From assembly GCF_007830315.1 (NCBI RefSeq), contig NZ_VLKJ01000004.1, forward strand, positions 62,001 through 126,000: a stretch of DNA of 64,000 bases. Direction: 5' to 3'. The notes below the pieces were generated by a model. The model had not been told where the DNA came from, did no database searches, and saw nothing but the letters and a program-made list of their open reading frames with translations. Positions 25,660 to 34,592 of this stretch are shown here, in pieces. Within the stretch, counting starts at the first letter, position 1. Every line of letters begins with the position of its first letter. The stretch is from Novosphingobium taihuense (GTDB lineage Bacteria; Pseudomonadota; Alphaproteobacteria; Sphingomonadales; Sphingomonadaceae). The translations under genes were made by a program, and so were the position numbers.

Positions 25660-27186
25660 ATGTCCGCCAATATTGCCGAGATGGAAAAGCGCCGTCAGGC
25701 GGCACGCATGGGTGGCGGGCAGAAGCGCATCGACGCGCAGCACGCCAAGGGCAAGCTGACCGCGCGCGAGCGCCTGAAGGTGTTGCTCGACGAAGGCAGC
25801 TTCGAGGAAGTCGACATGTACGTCGAGCACAACTGCGTCGACTTCGACATGCCTGACACGGTCATTCCGGGCGATGGCGTGGTGACAGGTTCGGGCACGA
25901 TCAACGGCCGTCTGGTCTATGTGTTCAGCCAGGACTTCACCGTGTTCGGCGGTTCGCTTTCGGAGCGCCATGCGCAGAAGATCTGCAAGATCATGGACAT
26001 GGCGCTGAAGGTTGGCGCGCCGGTGATCGGTCTCAACGATTCGGGCGGTGCGCGCATCCAGGAAGGCGTGGCGTCGCTCGGTGGCTATGCCGAGGTGTTC
26101 CAGCGCAACGTGCTGGCCTCGGGCGTGGTGCCGCAGCTTTCGCTGATCATGGGGCCTTGCGCGGGCGGCGCAGTCTATTCGCCGGCGATGACCGACTTCA
26201 TCTTCATGGTGAAGGACAGCTCCTACATGTTCGTCACCGGCCCGGACGTGGTCAAGACCGTGACCAACGAGGTCGTGACGCAGGAAGAACTGGGCGGCGC
26301 GGTGACGCACACGACCAAGACTTCGGTTGCCGATCTCGCGCTGGAGAACGACATCGAGGCGCTGCTGGCGGCGCGTGATTTCTTCGACTACCTGCCGCTG
26401 TCCAACCGTCACGACGTGCCCGAGCGGCCGACTTCGGACCCCTATGACCGGCTCGAGCACAGCCTCGACACGATCGTGCCAGCCTCGGCCAACCAGCCCT
26501 ATGACATGCACGAAGTCATCCGCAAGACGGTGGACGAGGGCGAGTTCTTCGAGGTTCAGCCCAAGCATGCGGGCAACATCATTGTCGGGTTCGGCCGCGT
26601 GGAGGGCCGCACCGTGGGCATCGTTGCCAATCAGCCGATGGTGCTGGCGGGCGTGCTCGACATCAACTCTTCAAAGAAGGCGGCGCGGTTCGTGCGCTTC
26701 TGCGATGCGTTCAACATTCCGATCGTGACCTTCGTCGACGTTCCGGGCTTCCTCCCCGGCACCGCGCAGGAGCACAACGGCATCATCAAGCACGGCGCGA
26801 AGCTGCTCTTCGCCTATGCCGAGGCGACTGTGCCCAAGATCACCGTCATCACCCGCAAGGCCTATGGTGGTGCCTATGACGTGATGGCCTCGAAGCACTT
26901 GCGCGGCGACTTGAACTACGCTTGGCCGACCGCTGAAATCGCGGTGATGGGCGCCAAGGGCGCGGTCGAGATCATCTTCCGCGGGCTTTCGGCCGAAGAG
27001 CAGGCGGTGAAGACCAAGGAATACGAGGACCGCTTCGCCAACCCGTTCGTGGCGGCGAGCAAGGGCTTCGTCGATGAAGTGATCCACCCGCATTCTACCC
27101 GCCGTCGCGTGGCTCTGGGCCTCAGGAAGCTCAAGACCAAGAGCCTCGAAAATCCGTGGAAGAAGCACGACAACATTCCGCTCTGA
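25660..27186 (+). CDS. pccB: Propionyl-CoA carboxylase, beta (carboxyltransferase) subunit
   Basis: A 508-residue carboxyltransferase with two crotonase-like halves, of normal PccB length. Acyl-CoA and biotin oxyanion regions are visible: [13 protein letters not shown] and [18 protein letters not shown] in the N-half, [18 protein letters not shown] and [13 protein letters not shown] in the C-half. It carboxylates propionyl-CoA to (S)-methylmalonyl-CoA with PccA, encoded at the far end of the operon. ATG at 25660 follows GCAGAGAGGA. First gene of the operon that diverges from pccR. Confidence 0.97.
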   Translation: MSANIAEMEKRRQAARMGGGQKRIDAQHAKGKLTARERLKVLLDEGSFEEVDMYVEHNCVDFDMPDTVIPGDGVVTGSGTINGRLVYVFSQDFTVFGGSLSERHAQKICKIMDMALKVGAPVIGLNDSGGARIQEGVASLGGYAEVFQRNVLASGVVPQLSLIMGPCAGGAVYSPAMTDFIFMVKDSSYMFVTGPDVVKTVTNEVVTQEELGGAVTHTTKTSVADLALENDIEALLAARDFFDYLPLSNRHDVPERPTSDPYDRLEHSLDTIVPASANQPYDMHEVIRKTVDEGEFFEVQPKHAGNIIVGFGRVEGRTVGIVANQPMVLAGVLDINSSKKAARFVRFCDAFNIPIVTFVDVPGFLPGTAQEHNGIIKHGAKLLFAYAEATVPKITVITRKAYGGAYDVMASKHLRGDLNYAWPTAEIAVMGAKGAVEIIFRGLSAEEQAVKTKEYEDRFANPFVAASKGFVDEVIHPHSTRRRVALGLRKLKTKSLENPWKKHDNIPL

Positions 27187-27213
27187 CGAGCGCCTCAGTC
27201 TGAAAGAACTGAC

Positions 27214-28392
27214 ATGACCGACATCTACATCGTCTCTGGCGCGCGCACCGCCATCGGCTCGTTCGGTGGGGGGCTTGCCTCGCTGCGTCCGGCAGAGACG
27301 GGCGCCATCGTGATCAAGGAAGCCATTGCCCGCGCCGGGATCACGCCCGACAAGGTGCAGAACGTGGTGATCGGCACTGTCGTGCCGACGCAGCCCAAGG
27401 ACGCCTATGTCAGCCGCGTGGCTGCGGTGAGCGCCGGCATCCCGATCGAGGCGCCTGCCATGAACGTGAACCGCCTGTGCGGTTCGGGCCTGCAGGCCAT
27501 CGTCTCGGCAGCGCAGGGCATTGCACTGGGCGAGCAGGACATCGCCATCGGTGGCGGTGCGGAAAGCATGTCGAACGCGCCGCACATGGTGCTGACCGCG
27601 CGCAACGGCCAGAAGATGGGCGATCAGGTGCTGATGGACGCCATGTTGGGCGCGCTGCACGATCCGTTCGAAGGCATCCACATGGGCGTGACGGCAGAGA
27701 ACGTGGCCGAGCGTCTGGACATCAGCCGCGAAGCGCAGGACGCGCTGGCAGTCGAGAGCCAGAAGCGCGCGGCTGCGGCCATCGCGGCGGGCTATTTCAA
27801 GGAACAGATCGTTCCGGTCGAGATCAAGACTCGCAAGGGCGTGACCGTGTTCGACACCGACGAGCATGTGCGCGGCGAAACCACGGTGGAATCGCTTGCT
27901 GGCCTCAAGCCGGTGTTCAAGAAGGACGGCACGGTTACCGCGGGTAATGCGAGCGGCATCAATGACGGCGCGGCGGCTGTGGTGCTTGCAAGCGGCAAGG
28001 CCGTGGAAGAGCATGGGCTGAAGCCGATGGCCAAGATCCTTGGCTGGGGCCATGCGGGCGTCGAGCCGAACGTGATGGGTCTGGGGCCAGTCAAGGCCGT
28101 GCCGGTGGCACTGCAGCGGGCAGGCCTGACGCTTGACCAGATCGACGTGATCGAGAGCAACGAGGCGTTTGCGGCGCAGGCTTGCGGCGTGGCCAAGGAA
28201 CTGGGCTTCGATCCGGCCAAGACCAACGGCAATGGCTCGGGCATCTCGCTGGGCCATCCGATTGGTGCGACCGGCGCGATCCTGACGATCAAGGCGATGT
28301 ACGAACTGCACCGCACTGGTGGCAAGTATGGCCTGATCACGATGTGCATCGGCGGCGGTCAAGGCATCGCCATGGTCATCGAGAGGGTCTGA
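27214..28392 (+). CDS. Acetyl-CoA acetyltransferase (thiolase)
   Basis: A 392-residue biosynthetic-type thiolase: nucleophilic Cys in NRLCGSGLQA (C89), ESNEAFAAQA, GHPIGATGA with the catalytic His, and the second Cys in CIGGGQGIAM. It condenses or cleaves acetyl-CoA/3-ketoacyl-CoA; in this operon it may release propionyl-CoA from 3-ketovaleryl-CoA or feed acetoacetyl-CoA, which is inference. It lies 27 bp after pccB and 1 bp before the epimerase gene. Confidence 0.95.
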   Translation: MTDIYIVSGARTAIGSFGGGLASLRPAETGAIVIKEAIARAGITPDKVQNVVIGTVVPTQPKDAYVSRVAAVSAGIPIEAPAMNVNRLCGSGLQAIVSAAQGIALGEQDIAIGGGAESMSNAPHMVLTARNGQKMGDQVLMDAMLGALHDPFEGIHMGVTAENVAERLDISREAQDALAVESQKRAAAAIAAGYFKEQIVPVEIKTRKGVTVFDTDEHVRGETTVESLAGLKPVFKKDGTVTAGNASGINDGAAAVVLASGKAVEEHGLKPMAKILGWGHAGVEPNVMGLGPVKAVPVALQRAGLTLDQIDVIESNEAFAAQACGVAKELGFDPAKTNGNGSGISLGHPIGATGAILTIKAMYELHRTGGKYGLITMCIGGGQGIAMVIERV

Positions 28393-28393
28393 T

Positions 28394-28834
28394 ATGAAAC
28401 TGGGCCGCCTCAACCACGTCGGCGTTGCGACGCCGGACATCGACGCTTCCATCGCGTTTTATCGCGACGTGATGGGGGCGAGCGACATCACCGAGCCGTT
28501 CGTGCTGGAAAGCCAGCAGGTGCGGGTGTGCTTCGTCAATACGCCGGGCGAGAACGGAACTGCTGGCACGCAGATCGAGCTGATCCAGCCGACCAGCCCG
28601 GACAGCGCGGTGGGCAAATGGCTCGCGGCAAATCCTTTGGGTGGCCAGCATCACCTTTGCTACGAAGTGCCCGACATTCACGAGGCGAAAGCCTGGTTCG
28701 AAGCCCGGGGCAAGCGCGTGCTGGGCGAACCCCGCATCGGCGCACACGGGACGCTGATTTTCTTCGTGCACCCGAAGGACATGGGCGGGCAGCTGACCGA
28801 GATCATGGAGAGGCCCAAGGACGGGCACCACTGA
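28394..28834 (+). CDS. mce: Methylmalonyl-CoA epimerase
   Basis: A 146-residue VOC-fold epimerase, usual length. Metal-ligand regions are present: His in LNHVGVATPD, His in GGQHHLCYEV and the Glu near the C-terminus in QLTEIMERP. It converts (S)- to (R)-methylmalonyl-CoA, linking the carboxylase to the mutase. It starts 1 bp after the thiolase stop. A 91-bp palindromic repeat separates it from the mutase gene. Confidence 0.95.
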   Translation: MKLGRLNHVGVATPDIDASIAFYRDVMGASDITEPFVLESQQVRVCFVNTPGENGTAGTQIELIQPTSPDSAVGKWLAANPLGGQHHLCYEVPDIHEAKAWFEARGKRVLGEPRIGAHGTLIFFVHPKDMGGQLTEIMERPKDGHH

Positions 28835-28847
28835 GGTTTGACGTAAC

Positions 28848-28938
28848 CGTCACCCCGGGTTTGACCTGGGGCCCCGCTGCCTTCGGACGGCGGTGCGGTC
28901 AAGGAAAAGCGGGACCCCGGATCAAGTCCGGGGTGACG
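28848..28938. repeat. Palindromic intergenic repeat element
   Basis: The 91-bp element is bounded by the inverted repeat CGTCACCCCGG / CCGGGGTGACG. Each half also folds on itself (CCCCGG-gtttgac-CTGGGG and CCCCGGATCAAGTCCGGGG). This is the form of dispersed intergenic palindromes common in sphingomonad and other alphaproteobacterial genomes. It lies inside the pcc operon between mce and the mutase gene. Confidence 0.75.
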
Positions 28939-28954
28939 ATCTAAGGATTGCGAT

Positions 28955-31096
28955 ATGAGCGAGAAGACACTGGCAGACTGGCAGGCCGCAGCCGCCAAGG
29001 AAGTCAAGGGCAAGGACCTGACCTGGGCCACGCCGGAAGGCATCGCCGTCAAGCCGCTCTACACGGCCGAGGACGTGACCGTCGATCCGGGCTTGCCGGG
29101 CTTTGCGCCGTTCACGCGCGGGGTTCGTGCTTCGATGTATGCGGGTCGCCCATGGACGATCCGCCAGTATGCGGGCTTCTCGACCGCCGAGGAGTCGAAC
29201 GCCTTCTATCGCCGCAACCTTGCCGCAGGGCAGAAGGGCCTCTCGGTCGCCTTCGACCTTGCGACGCACCGTGGCTATGACTCGGACCACCCGCGCGTGA
29301 CCGGCGATGTCGGCAAGGCGGGCGTTGCCATCGACTCTGTCGAGGACATGAAGATCCTGTTCGACGGAATTCCGCTCGATCAGATGTCGGTCTCGATGAC
29401 GATGAACGGCGCGGTGATCCCCATCCTCGCGTTCTTCATCGTGGCGGGCGAGGAGCAGGGCGTCGATCGCAAGCTGCTCGACGGGACCATCCAGAACGAC
29501 ATCCTCAAGGAGTTCATGGTCCGCAATACCTACATCTACCCGCCCGAACCCAGCATGCGGATCATCTCGGACATCTTCGGCTACACCAGCCGCGAGATGC
29601 CGAAGTTCAACTCGATCTCGATTTCCGGCTATCACATGCAGGAAGCGGGCGCGACGCAGGTTCAGGAACTCGCGTTCACCATCGCCGACGGCATGGAATA
29701 CGTGAAGTACGGCGTGGCCTCGGGCCTCGACATCGACAAGTTTGCCGGGCGTCTGTCGTTCTTCTTCGCCATCGGCATGAACTTCTTCATGGAAGTGGCC
29801 AAGCTGCGCGCCGCGCGCGTGCTGTGGCACCGCGTGATGACCAAGCTCGGCGCGCAGGACGAGCGTTCGAAGATGCTGCGCACGCACTGCCAGACTTCGG
29901 GCGTGTCGCTGCAGGAGCAGGACCCCTACAACAACGTGATCCGCACCACGATCGAGGCGATGGCCGCGATGCTGGGCGGCACGCAGTCGCTGCACACCAA
30001 CGCGCTTGACGAAGCCATCGCACTGCCGACCGACTTTTCCGCCCGCATCGCGCGCAACACGCAGATCGTGATCCAGGAAGAGACCGGCATGTGCAACGTG
30101 GTCGATCCGCTCGGCGGGTCGTACTACATCGAGAGCCTGACGCAGGAACTGGTCGACAAGGCCTGGGAGATCATCGAGCGCGTCGAGAGTGAAGGCGGCA
30201 TGGCCAAGGCCGTGGCTGCCGGTTGGCCCAAGGCGATGATCGAGGAGGCTGCTGCTGGCCGTCAGGCCCGCGTCGATCGTGGCGAGGACGTGATCGTCGG
30301 CGTCAACAAGTATCGCCTTGCCAACGAAGACCTTCTGGAAACGCTGGAGGTCGACAACGACAAGGTCCGTCAGGGCCAGATCGCCCGCCTAAAGTGGGTG
30401 CGCGAGACGCGTGACGAGACCAAGTGCCGCGCGGCGCTCAACGCGCTGACCGAAGGCGCGAAGACCGGAGGCAACCTGCTCGAACTCGCGGTCGAGGCTG
30501 CGCGCCATCGCGCGACATTGGGCGAGATTTCGGATGCGATGGAAGTCGTGTTCGGCCGCCACGGCACGTTCCCGACGCCGGTCAAGGGCGTCTATGGCGC
30601 GGCCTATGCTGGCGACAATCGCTACCAGCAGGTGGTCGATGGCGTTGGGGCTGTGACGCGGCGCCTTGGTCGCACCCCGCGCATGCTTGTAGCCAAGATG
30701 GGGCAGGACGGGCATGATCGCGGGGCGAACGTGATCGCCTCGGCCTTCTCGGACATGGGCTTTGACGTGACCAGCGGCCCGCTGTTCCAGACGCCTGAGG
30801 AAGCCGCCGCCCTGGCCATCGAGAAGGACGTCGATGCGGTCGGTGCATCTTCGCTCGCCGCCGGTCACAAGACGCTGATCCCCGAACTGATCGGACACCT
30901 GCGTGCGGCTGGCCGCTCTGACATCAAGGTCGTGGCGGGCGGCGTGATCCCACCGCAGGACTACGACTTTCTGCGCGAGGCGGGCGTACAGGGCATCTAC
31001 GGTCCGGGCTCGAACGTGGTGGAATGTGCAGCCGACATGCTGCGGCTGCTTGGCCACAACATGCCGCCATTGGGTAGCGAGATCGAAGCCGACTGA
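28955..31096 (+). CDS. scpA: Methylmalonyl-CoA mutase, single-chain
   Basis: A 713-residue adenosylcobalamin enzyme converting (R)-methylmalonyl-CoA to succinyl-CoA. The N-terminal TIM-barrel part shows [30 protein letters not shown] and the FCQTSG-like [19 protein letters not shown]; the C-terminal cobalamin domain (last ~135 residues) has the base-off His motif [11 protein letters not shown] followed by the ASSLAAGH and GGVIP segments. Both domains are fused, as in homodimeric mutases. The chaperone GTPase MeaB is not in the window and no cobalamin riboswitch was seen upstream. Confidence 0.97.
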   Translation: MSEKTLADWQAAAAKEVKGKDLTWATPEGIAVKPLYTAEDVTVDPGLPGFAPFTRGVRASMYAGRPWTIRQYAGFSTAEESNAFYRRNLAAGQKGLSVAFDLATHRGYDSDHPRVTGDVGKAGVAIDSVEDMKILFDGIPLDQMSVSMTMNGAVIPILAFFIVAGEEQGVDRKLLDGTIQNDILKEFMVRNTYIYPPEPSMRIISDIFGYTSREMPKFNSISISGYHMQEAGATQVQELAFTIADGMEYVKYGVASGLDIDKFAGRLSFFFAIGMNFFMEVAKLRAARVLWHRVMTKLGAQDERSKMLRTHCQTSGVSLQEQDPYNNVIRTTIEAMAAMLGGTQSLHTNALDEAIALPTDFSARIARNTQIVIQEETGMCNVVDPLGGSYYIESLTQELVDKAWEIIERVESEGGMAKAVAAGWPKAMIEEAAAGRQARVDRGEDVIVGVNKYRLANEDLLETLEVDNDKVRQGQIARLKWVRETRDETKCRAALNALTEGAKTGGNLLELAVEAARHRATLGEISDAMEVVFGRHGTFPTPVKGVYGAAYAGDNRYQQVVDGVGAVTRRLGRTPRMLVAKMGQDGHDRGANVIASAFSDMGFDVTSGPLFQTPEEAAALAIEKDVDAVGASSLAAGHKTLIPELIGHLRAAGRSDIKVVAGGVIPPQDYDFLREAGVQGIYGPGSNVVECAADMLRLLGHNMPPLGSEIEAD

Positions 31097-31131
31097 TAGA
31101 GTGCACGCCACCTTGGTGGAGGAGAGATGCC

Positions 31132-32415
31132 ATGACGCAGAAGCTTGAGACGCTGACGATCCATGCCGGGTGCGAGCCTGATCCGACCACCAAGGCGCGG
31201 ATCACGCCGATCTACCAGACCGCAAGCTACGTGTTCGACAGTGCCGAGCACGCGGCCAATCTCTTCGCGCTGGCCGAGTTCGGCAACATCTACACCCGCA
31301 TCATGAACCCGACCAATGCCGCGCTCGAAGCCAAGATCGCGGCGCTGGAAGGCGGCGTGGGCGCGCTCGGCGTGGCATCGGGCCATGCCGCGCAGTTCAT
31401 CGTGTTCCACACCCTGATGGAGCCGGGCTGCGAGATCGTGGCGGCCAAGAAGCTCTATGGCGGCACGCTCAACCAGTTTGCGCACAGCTTTGCCAAGTTC
31501 GGCTGGAAGGCGGTGTTCGTCGATGCAGATGATCCCGCAGCCGTTGCCGCCGCGATCACCGACAAGACGCGCGGCGTGTTCATCGAAAGCCTCGCCAACC
31601 CCGGCGGCGTGGTGCAGGACATCGCGGCGATTGCCGAAGTCGCCCACGCGGCGGGCGTTCCGCTGATCGTCGACAACACGATGGCAAGCCCCGCTTTGTG
31701 CCGCCCGATCGAACATGGCGCGGACATCGTCGTCCATTCGTGCACCAAGTTTCTCAACGGCCACGGCAATTCCATCGGCGGCCTGATCGTGGATTCGGGC
31801 AAGTTCGACTGGGCGGCGAGCGACAAGTTCCCCTCGCTCACCCAGCCCAACCCGAGCTACCATGGCGCGGTGCTGACCGAGGCACTGAAGCCTGTCGGCC
31901 CCATCGCCTTCATCATCGGCTGCCGCGTGCTTGGCCTGCGCGACCTTGGGCCGTCGATGGCACCGATGAACGCGTTCCTGACGCTGACCGGCATGGAAAC
32001 TCTGGCGCTGCGCATGGAGCGGCACTGCAGCAATGCGCTGCATCTGGCGCAGTGGCTGCAGGCCCACCCCAAGGTGGCTTGGGTGTCCTACGCAGGTCTG
32101 CCGAAAGACCCCTATCACCAGCTGGCCAGGCAGTACCTTGGCGGCAAGGGTGGCGCGGTGTTCACCTTCGGCGTGAAGGGCGGGCACGATGCGGGCGTGA
32201 AGCTCGTCCAGTCGGTCAAGCTGTTCAGCCACCTCGCCAACATCGGCGACACCCGCTCGCTGATCATCCACCCCGCCTCGACCACGCACAGCCAGCTGGG
32301 CGAGGAAGAACTGGTGGCCGCAGGCGCGGGGCCGGACACGGTGCGCGTTTCAGTGGGTATCGAACACATCGACGACATCGTGGCCGACCTCGCGCAGGCA
32401 CTCGAACAGATTTGA
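31132..32415 (+). CDS. metY: O-acetylhomoserine sulfhydrylase-type PLP enzyme
   Basis: A 427-residue enzyme of the Cys/Met metabolism PLP family. Length and features match MetY: TIHAGCEPDPTTKARI at the start, YTRIMNPT, IVDNTMASPALCRP and the PLP lysine in SCTKFLNGHG (K206). MetY makes homocysteine from O-acetylhomoserine and sulfide; a gamma-lyase acting on methionine or homoserine derivatives cannot be ruled out. It is embedded between the mutase (35 bp upstream) and pccA (20 bp downstream). Methionine breakdown gives 2-oxobutyrate and then propionyl-CoA, a possible reason for the linkage. No SAM riboswitch seen. Confidence 0.92.
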   Translation: MTQKLETLTIHAGCEPDPTTKARITPIYQTASYVFDSAEHAANLFALAEFGNIYTRIMNPTNAALEAKIAALEGGVGALGVASGHAAQFIVFHTLMEPGCEIVAAKKLYGGTLNQFAHSFAKFGWKAVFVDADDPAAVAAAITDKTRGVFIESLANPGGVVQDIAAIAEVAHAAGVPLIVDNTMASPALCRPIEHGADIVVHSCTKFLNGHGNSIGGLIVDSGKFDWAASDKFPSLTQPNPSYHGAVLTEALKPVGPIAFIIGCRVLGLRDLGPSMAPMNAFLTLTGMETLALRMERHCSNALHLAQWLQAHPKVAWVSYAGLPKDPYHQLARQYLGGKGGAVFTFGVKGGHDAGVKLVQSVKLFSHLANIGDTRSLIIHPASTTHSQLGEEELVAAGAGPDTVRVSVGIEHIDDIVADLAQALEQI

Positions 32416-32435
32416 AAAACGGAAAGCAATCGCCC

Positions 32436-34457
32436 ATGTTCAAGAAAATCCTCATCGCCAACCGTGGTGAAATTGCCTGCCGTGTGATCAAGACGGCGCG
32501 TCGGATGGGTATTCAGACGGTGGCGGTCTATTCCGATGCCGATGCGCGGGCGCCGTTCGTGCAGATGGCGGACGAGGCGGTGCATATCGGGCCTGCGCCT
32601 GCTGCGCAGTCCTACCTCATCGCGGACAAGATCATCGCGGCTTGCAAGCAGACGGGCGCCGAGGCGGTGCATCCGGGCTATGGCTTCCTGTCAGAGCGCA
32701 CCTCGTTTGCCGAGGCGCTGGCGGCAGAGAACATCGCATTCATCGGCCCACCGGTCGGCGCGATTGCGGCGATGGGTGACAAGATCGAGTCCAAGAAGCT
32801 GGCCAAGCAGGCAGGCGTCAACGTTGTGCCCGGCTTCGTCGGCGAGATCGAGGATACCGAACACGCGGTGCGCATCTCGGACGAGATCGGCTATCCGGTG
32901 ATGATGAAGGCCTCGGCCGGCGGTGGCGGCAAGGGCATGCGCCTCGCCTACAACGAGAAGGACGTGCGCGAGGGCTTTGAAGCGGTGAAGCGCGAGGGCC
33001 TGAACTCGTTCGGCGATGATCGCGTGTTCATCGAGAAGTTCATCCTCAACCCGCGCCACATCGAGATCCAGATCCTCGGCGACAAGCACGGCAACATTCT
33101 TTACCTGAACGAGCGTGAATGCTCGATCCAGCGCCGCCACCAGAAGGTGGTGGAAGAAGCGCCTTCGCCGTTCGTCACCCCGAAGATGCGCAAGGCGATG
33201 GGCGAACAGTGCGTCGCGCTGGCCCGCGCGGTGGGGTATTATTCGGCAGGCACGGTGGAACTGATCGTCTCGGGTGCTGATCCGACGGGCGAGAGCTTCT
33301 ATTTCCTTGAAATGAACACCCGCCTGCAGGTGGAGCACCCCGTCACCGAGGCGATCACCGGCATCGACCTTGTGGAGCAGATGATCCGCGTCGCTTATGG
33401 CGAGAAGCTGCAGATGACGCAGGACGACATCAAGATCGACGGTTGGGCGATCGAGAATCGCGTCTATGCCGAAGACCCCTATCGCGGCTTCCTGCCCTCG
33501 ACCGGGCGCCTGATCCGCTACAACCCGCCGCTGGCTGGCTGGACCGACGATGGCGAGGCCAACGGGCGGCGCGGCGTTGATGGCGTGCGCGTGGATGACG
33601 GCGTCTATGAAGGCGGCGAAGTCTCGATGTTCTATGACCCGATGATCGCCAAGCTGATCACCTGGGGGCCGACGCGCGACGAGGCGGCGGACAAGCAGAT
33701 CGCGGCCCTGGATGCGTTCGAGATCGAGGGGCTTGGCCACAACATCGATTTCGTCTCGGCGATCATGCAGCACCCGCGCTTCCGCTCGGGCGAGCTGACC
33801 ACCGGCTTCATCGCCGAGGAGTATCCCGAAGGGTTCACTGGCGCTGCAACCTCCGACGAGCTGAAGCAGACACTTGCCGCTTTGGCAGGCTTCCTTGCCA
33901 CGGCCCGTGCCGACCGCGCGCGCCGCGTGGACCAGCAGCTGGGTGACGAGCTCGATCCGCCTTACGAATGGGCGGTCAAGATCGGCGGCGATACCTTTGC
34001 GGTGACGCTCGACGAGGACGAAGTGACGGTGGACGGCAAGGCCATCGACCTTGCGCTGGAATACACGCCGGGCGATCGCATCGTGCATTGCGAGATCGAC
34101 GATGCGCCGCTTTCAGTAAAGGTCGAGCCGACGGGCGCAGGGTTCAAGCTCACCACGCGTGGCGCGATCCATCAGGTGCAGGTCCTGCCCGCGCACATCG
34201 CGTCCTACACCCAGCATATGATCGAAAAGATCCCGCCTGATCTTTCGAAGTTCCTGATCTGCCCGATGCCGGGTCTGCTCGTCACGCTCAACGTTGGCGA
34301 GGGCGATATGGTGGAAGCGGGGCAGCCGCTGGCCGTGGTCGAAGCCATGAAGATGGAGAACATCCTGCGTGCCGAGAAGGCGGGCAAGGTGAAGTCGGTC
34401 AATGCCAAGGCGGGCGACAGTCTGGCCGTGGATGCGATCATCCTCGAGATGGAGTGA
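32436..34457 (+). CDS. pccA: Propionyl-CoA carboxylase, alpha subunit (biotin carboxylase and carrier)
   Basis: A 673-residue protein: biotin carboxylase domain (~1-450) beginning FKKILIANRGEIACR, with ATP loop ASAGGGGKGMR and FLEMNTRLQVEHPVTE; a BT linker domain (~500-600); and the C-terminal biotinyl domain with the biotin lysine in VEAMKMEN (K639). It carboxylates its biotin with bicarbonate and ATP and passes the carboxyl group to PccB. The ATG at 32436 is chosen by homology; the frame is open long upstream as a shadow of metY. Last gene of the operon. Confidence 0.96.
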   Translation: MFKKILIANRGEIACRVIKTARRMGIQTVAVYSDADARAPFVQMADEAVHIGPAPAAQSYLIADKIIAACKQTGAEAVHPGYGFLSERTSFAEALAAENIAFIGPPVGAIAAMGDKIESKKLAKQAGVNVVPGFVGEIEDTEHAVRISDEIGYPVMMKASAGGGGKGMRLAYNEKDVREGFEAVKREGLNSFGDDRVFIEKFILNPRHIEIQILGDKHGNILYLNERECSIQRRHQKVVEEAPSPFVTPKMRKAMGEQCVALARAVGYYSAGTVELIVSGADPTGESFYFLEMNTRLQVEHPVTEAITGIDLVEQMIRVAYGEKLQMTQDDIKIDGWAIENRVYAEDPYRGFLPSTGRLIRYNPPLAGWTDDGEANGRRGVDGVRVDDGVYEGGEVSMFYDPMIAKLITWGPTRDEAADKQIAALDAFEIEGLGHNIDFVSAIMQHPRFRSGELTTGFIAEEYPEGFTGAATSDELKQTLAALAGFLATARADRARRVDQQLGDELDPPYEWAVKIGGDTFAVTLDEDEVTVDGKAIDLALEYTPGDRIVHCEIDDAPLSVKVEPTGAGFKLTTRGAIHQVQVLPAHIASYTQHMIEKIPPDLSKFLICPMPGLLVTLNVGEGDMVEAGQPLAVVEAMKMENILRAEKAGKVKSVNAKAGDSLAVDAIILEME

Positions 34458-34475
34458 GGCTTTGCGCCTCACTCC
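34451..34475. terminator. Perfect hairpin at the pccA stop codon
   Basis: GGAGTGAGGC, a 5-nt loop TTTGC and GCCTCACTCC form a perfect 10-bp stem that includes the pccA TGA. There is no T run, so it may act as a transcript-end stabiliser or a factor-assisted terminator. Confidence 0.6.
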
Positions 34476-34492
34476 ATAGCTGAGATCGTCGC

Positions 34493-34574
34493 GTCGCCCC
34501 GGCAAAGGCCGGGGCCCATCACCTCTCGTGCAAGACCAAGACGTACTGGTTCCCGGCCTACGCCGGGATGACGG
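34493..34574. repeat. Palindromic intergenic repeat element
   Basis: Two inward-facing hairpins, CCCCGGCAAAGGCCGGGG and CCCGGCCTACGCCGGG, are flanked by GTCG and ATGAC ends, with a 30-bp middle. It is of the same general class as the element at 28848 but a different sequence type. It lies between the convergent pccA and the FAD-linked oxidase gene, where it may also stop transcription from both sides. Confidence 0.65.
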
Positions 34575-34592
34575 GAGAATTTTACATTCGGC

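Noticed and set aside
25447..26568. N-terminal extension of the PccR frame to an 845-residue protein
   Set aside because: The extension is antisense to pccB and crosses the intergenic operator; PccR-family proteins start at the XRE helix-turn-helix.
26671..28452. 593-residue minus-strand open frame opposite pccB and thiolase
   Set aside because: Shadow of well-conserved genes in high-GC DNA; no recognisable motif.
28835..28954. Cobalamin riboswitch before methylmalonyl-CoA mutase
   Set aside because: The gap is filled by a palindromic repeat; no B12-box or riboswitch-like layout is seen.
31097..31131. SAM riboswitch before metY
   Set aside because: The gap is only 35 bp and lacks any aptamer-like structure.
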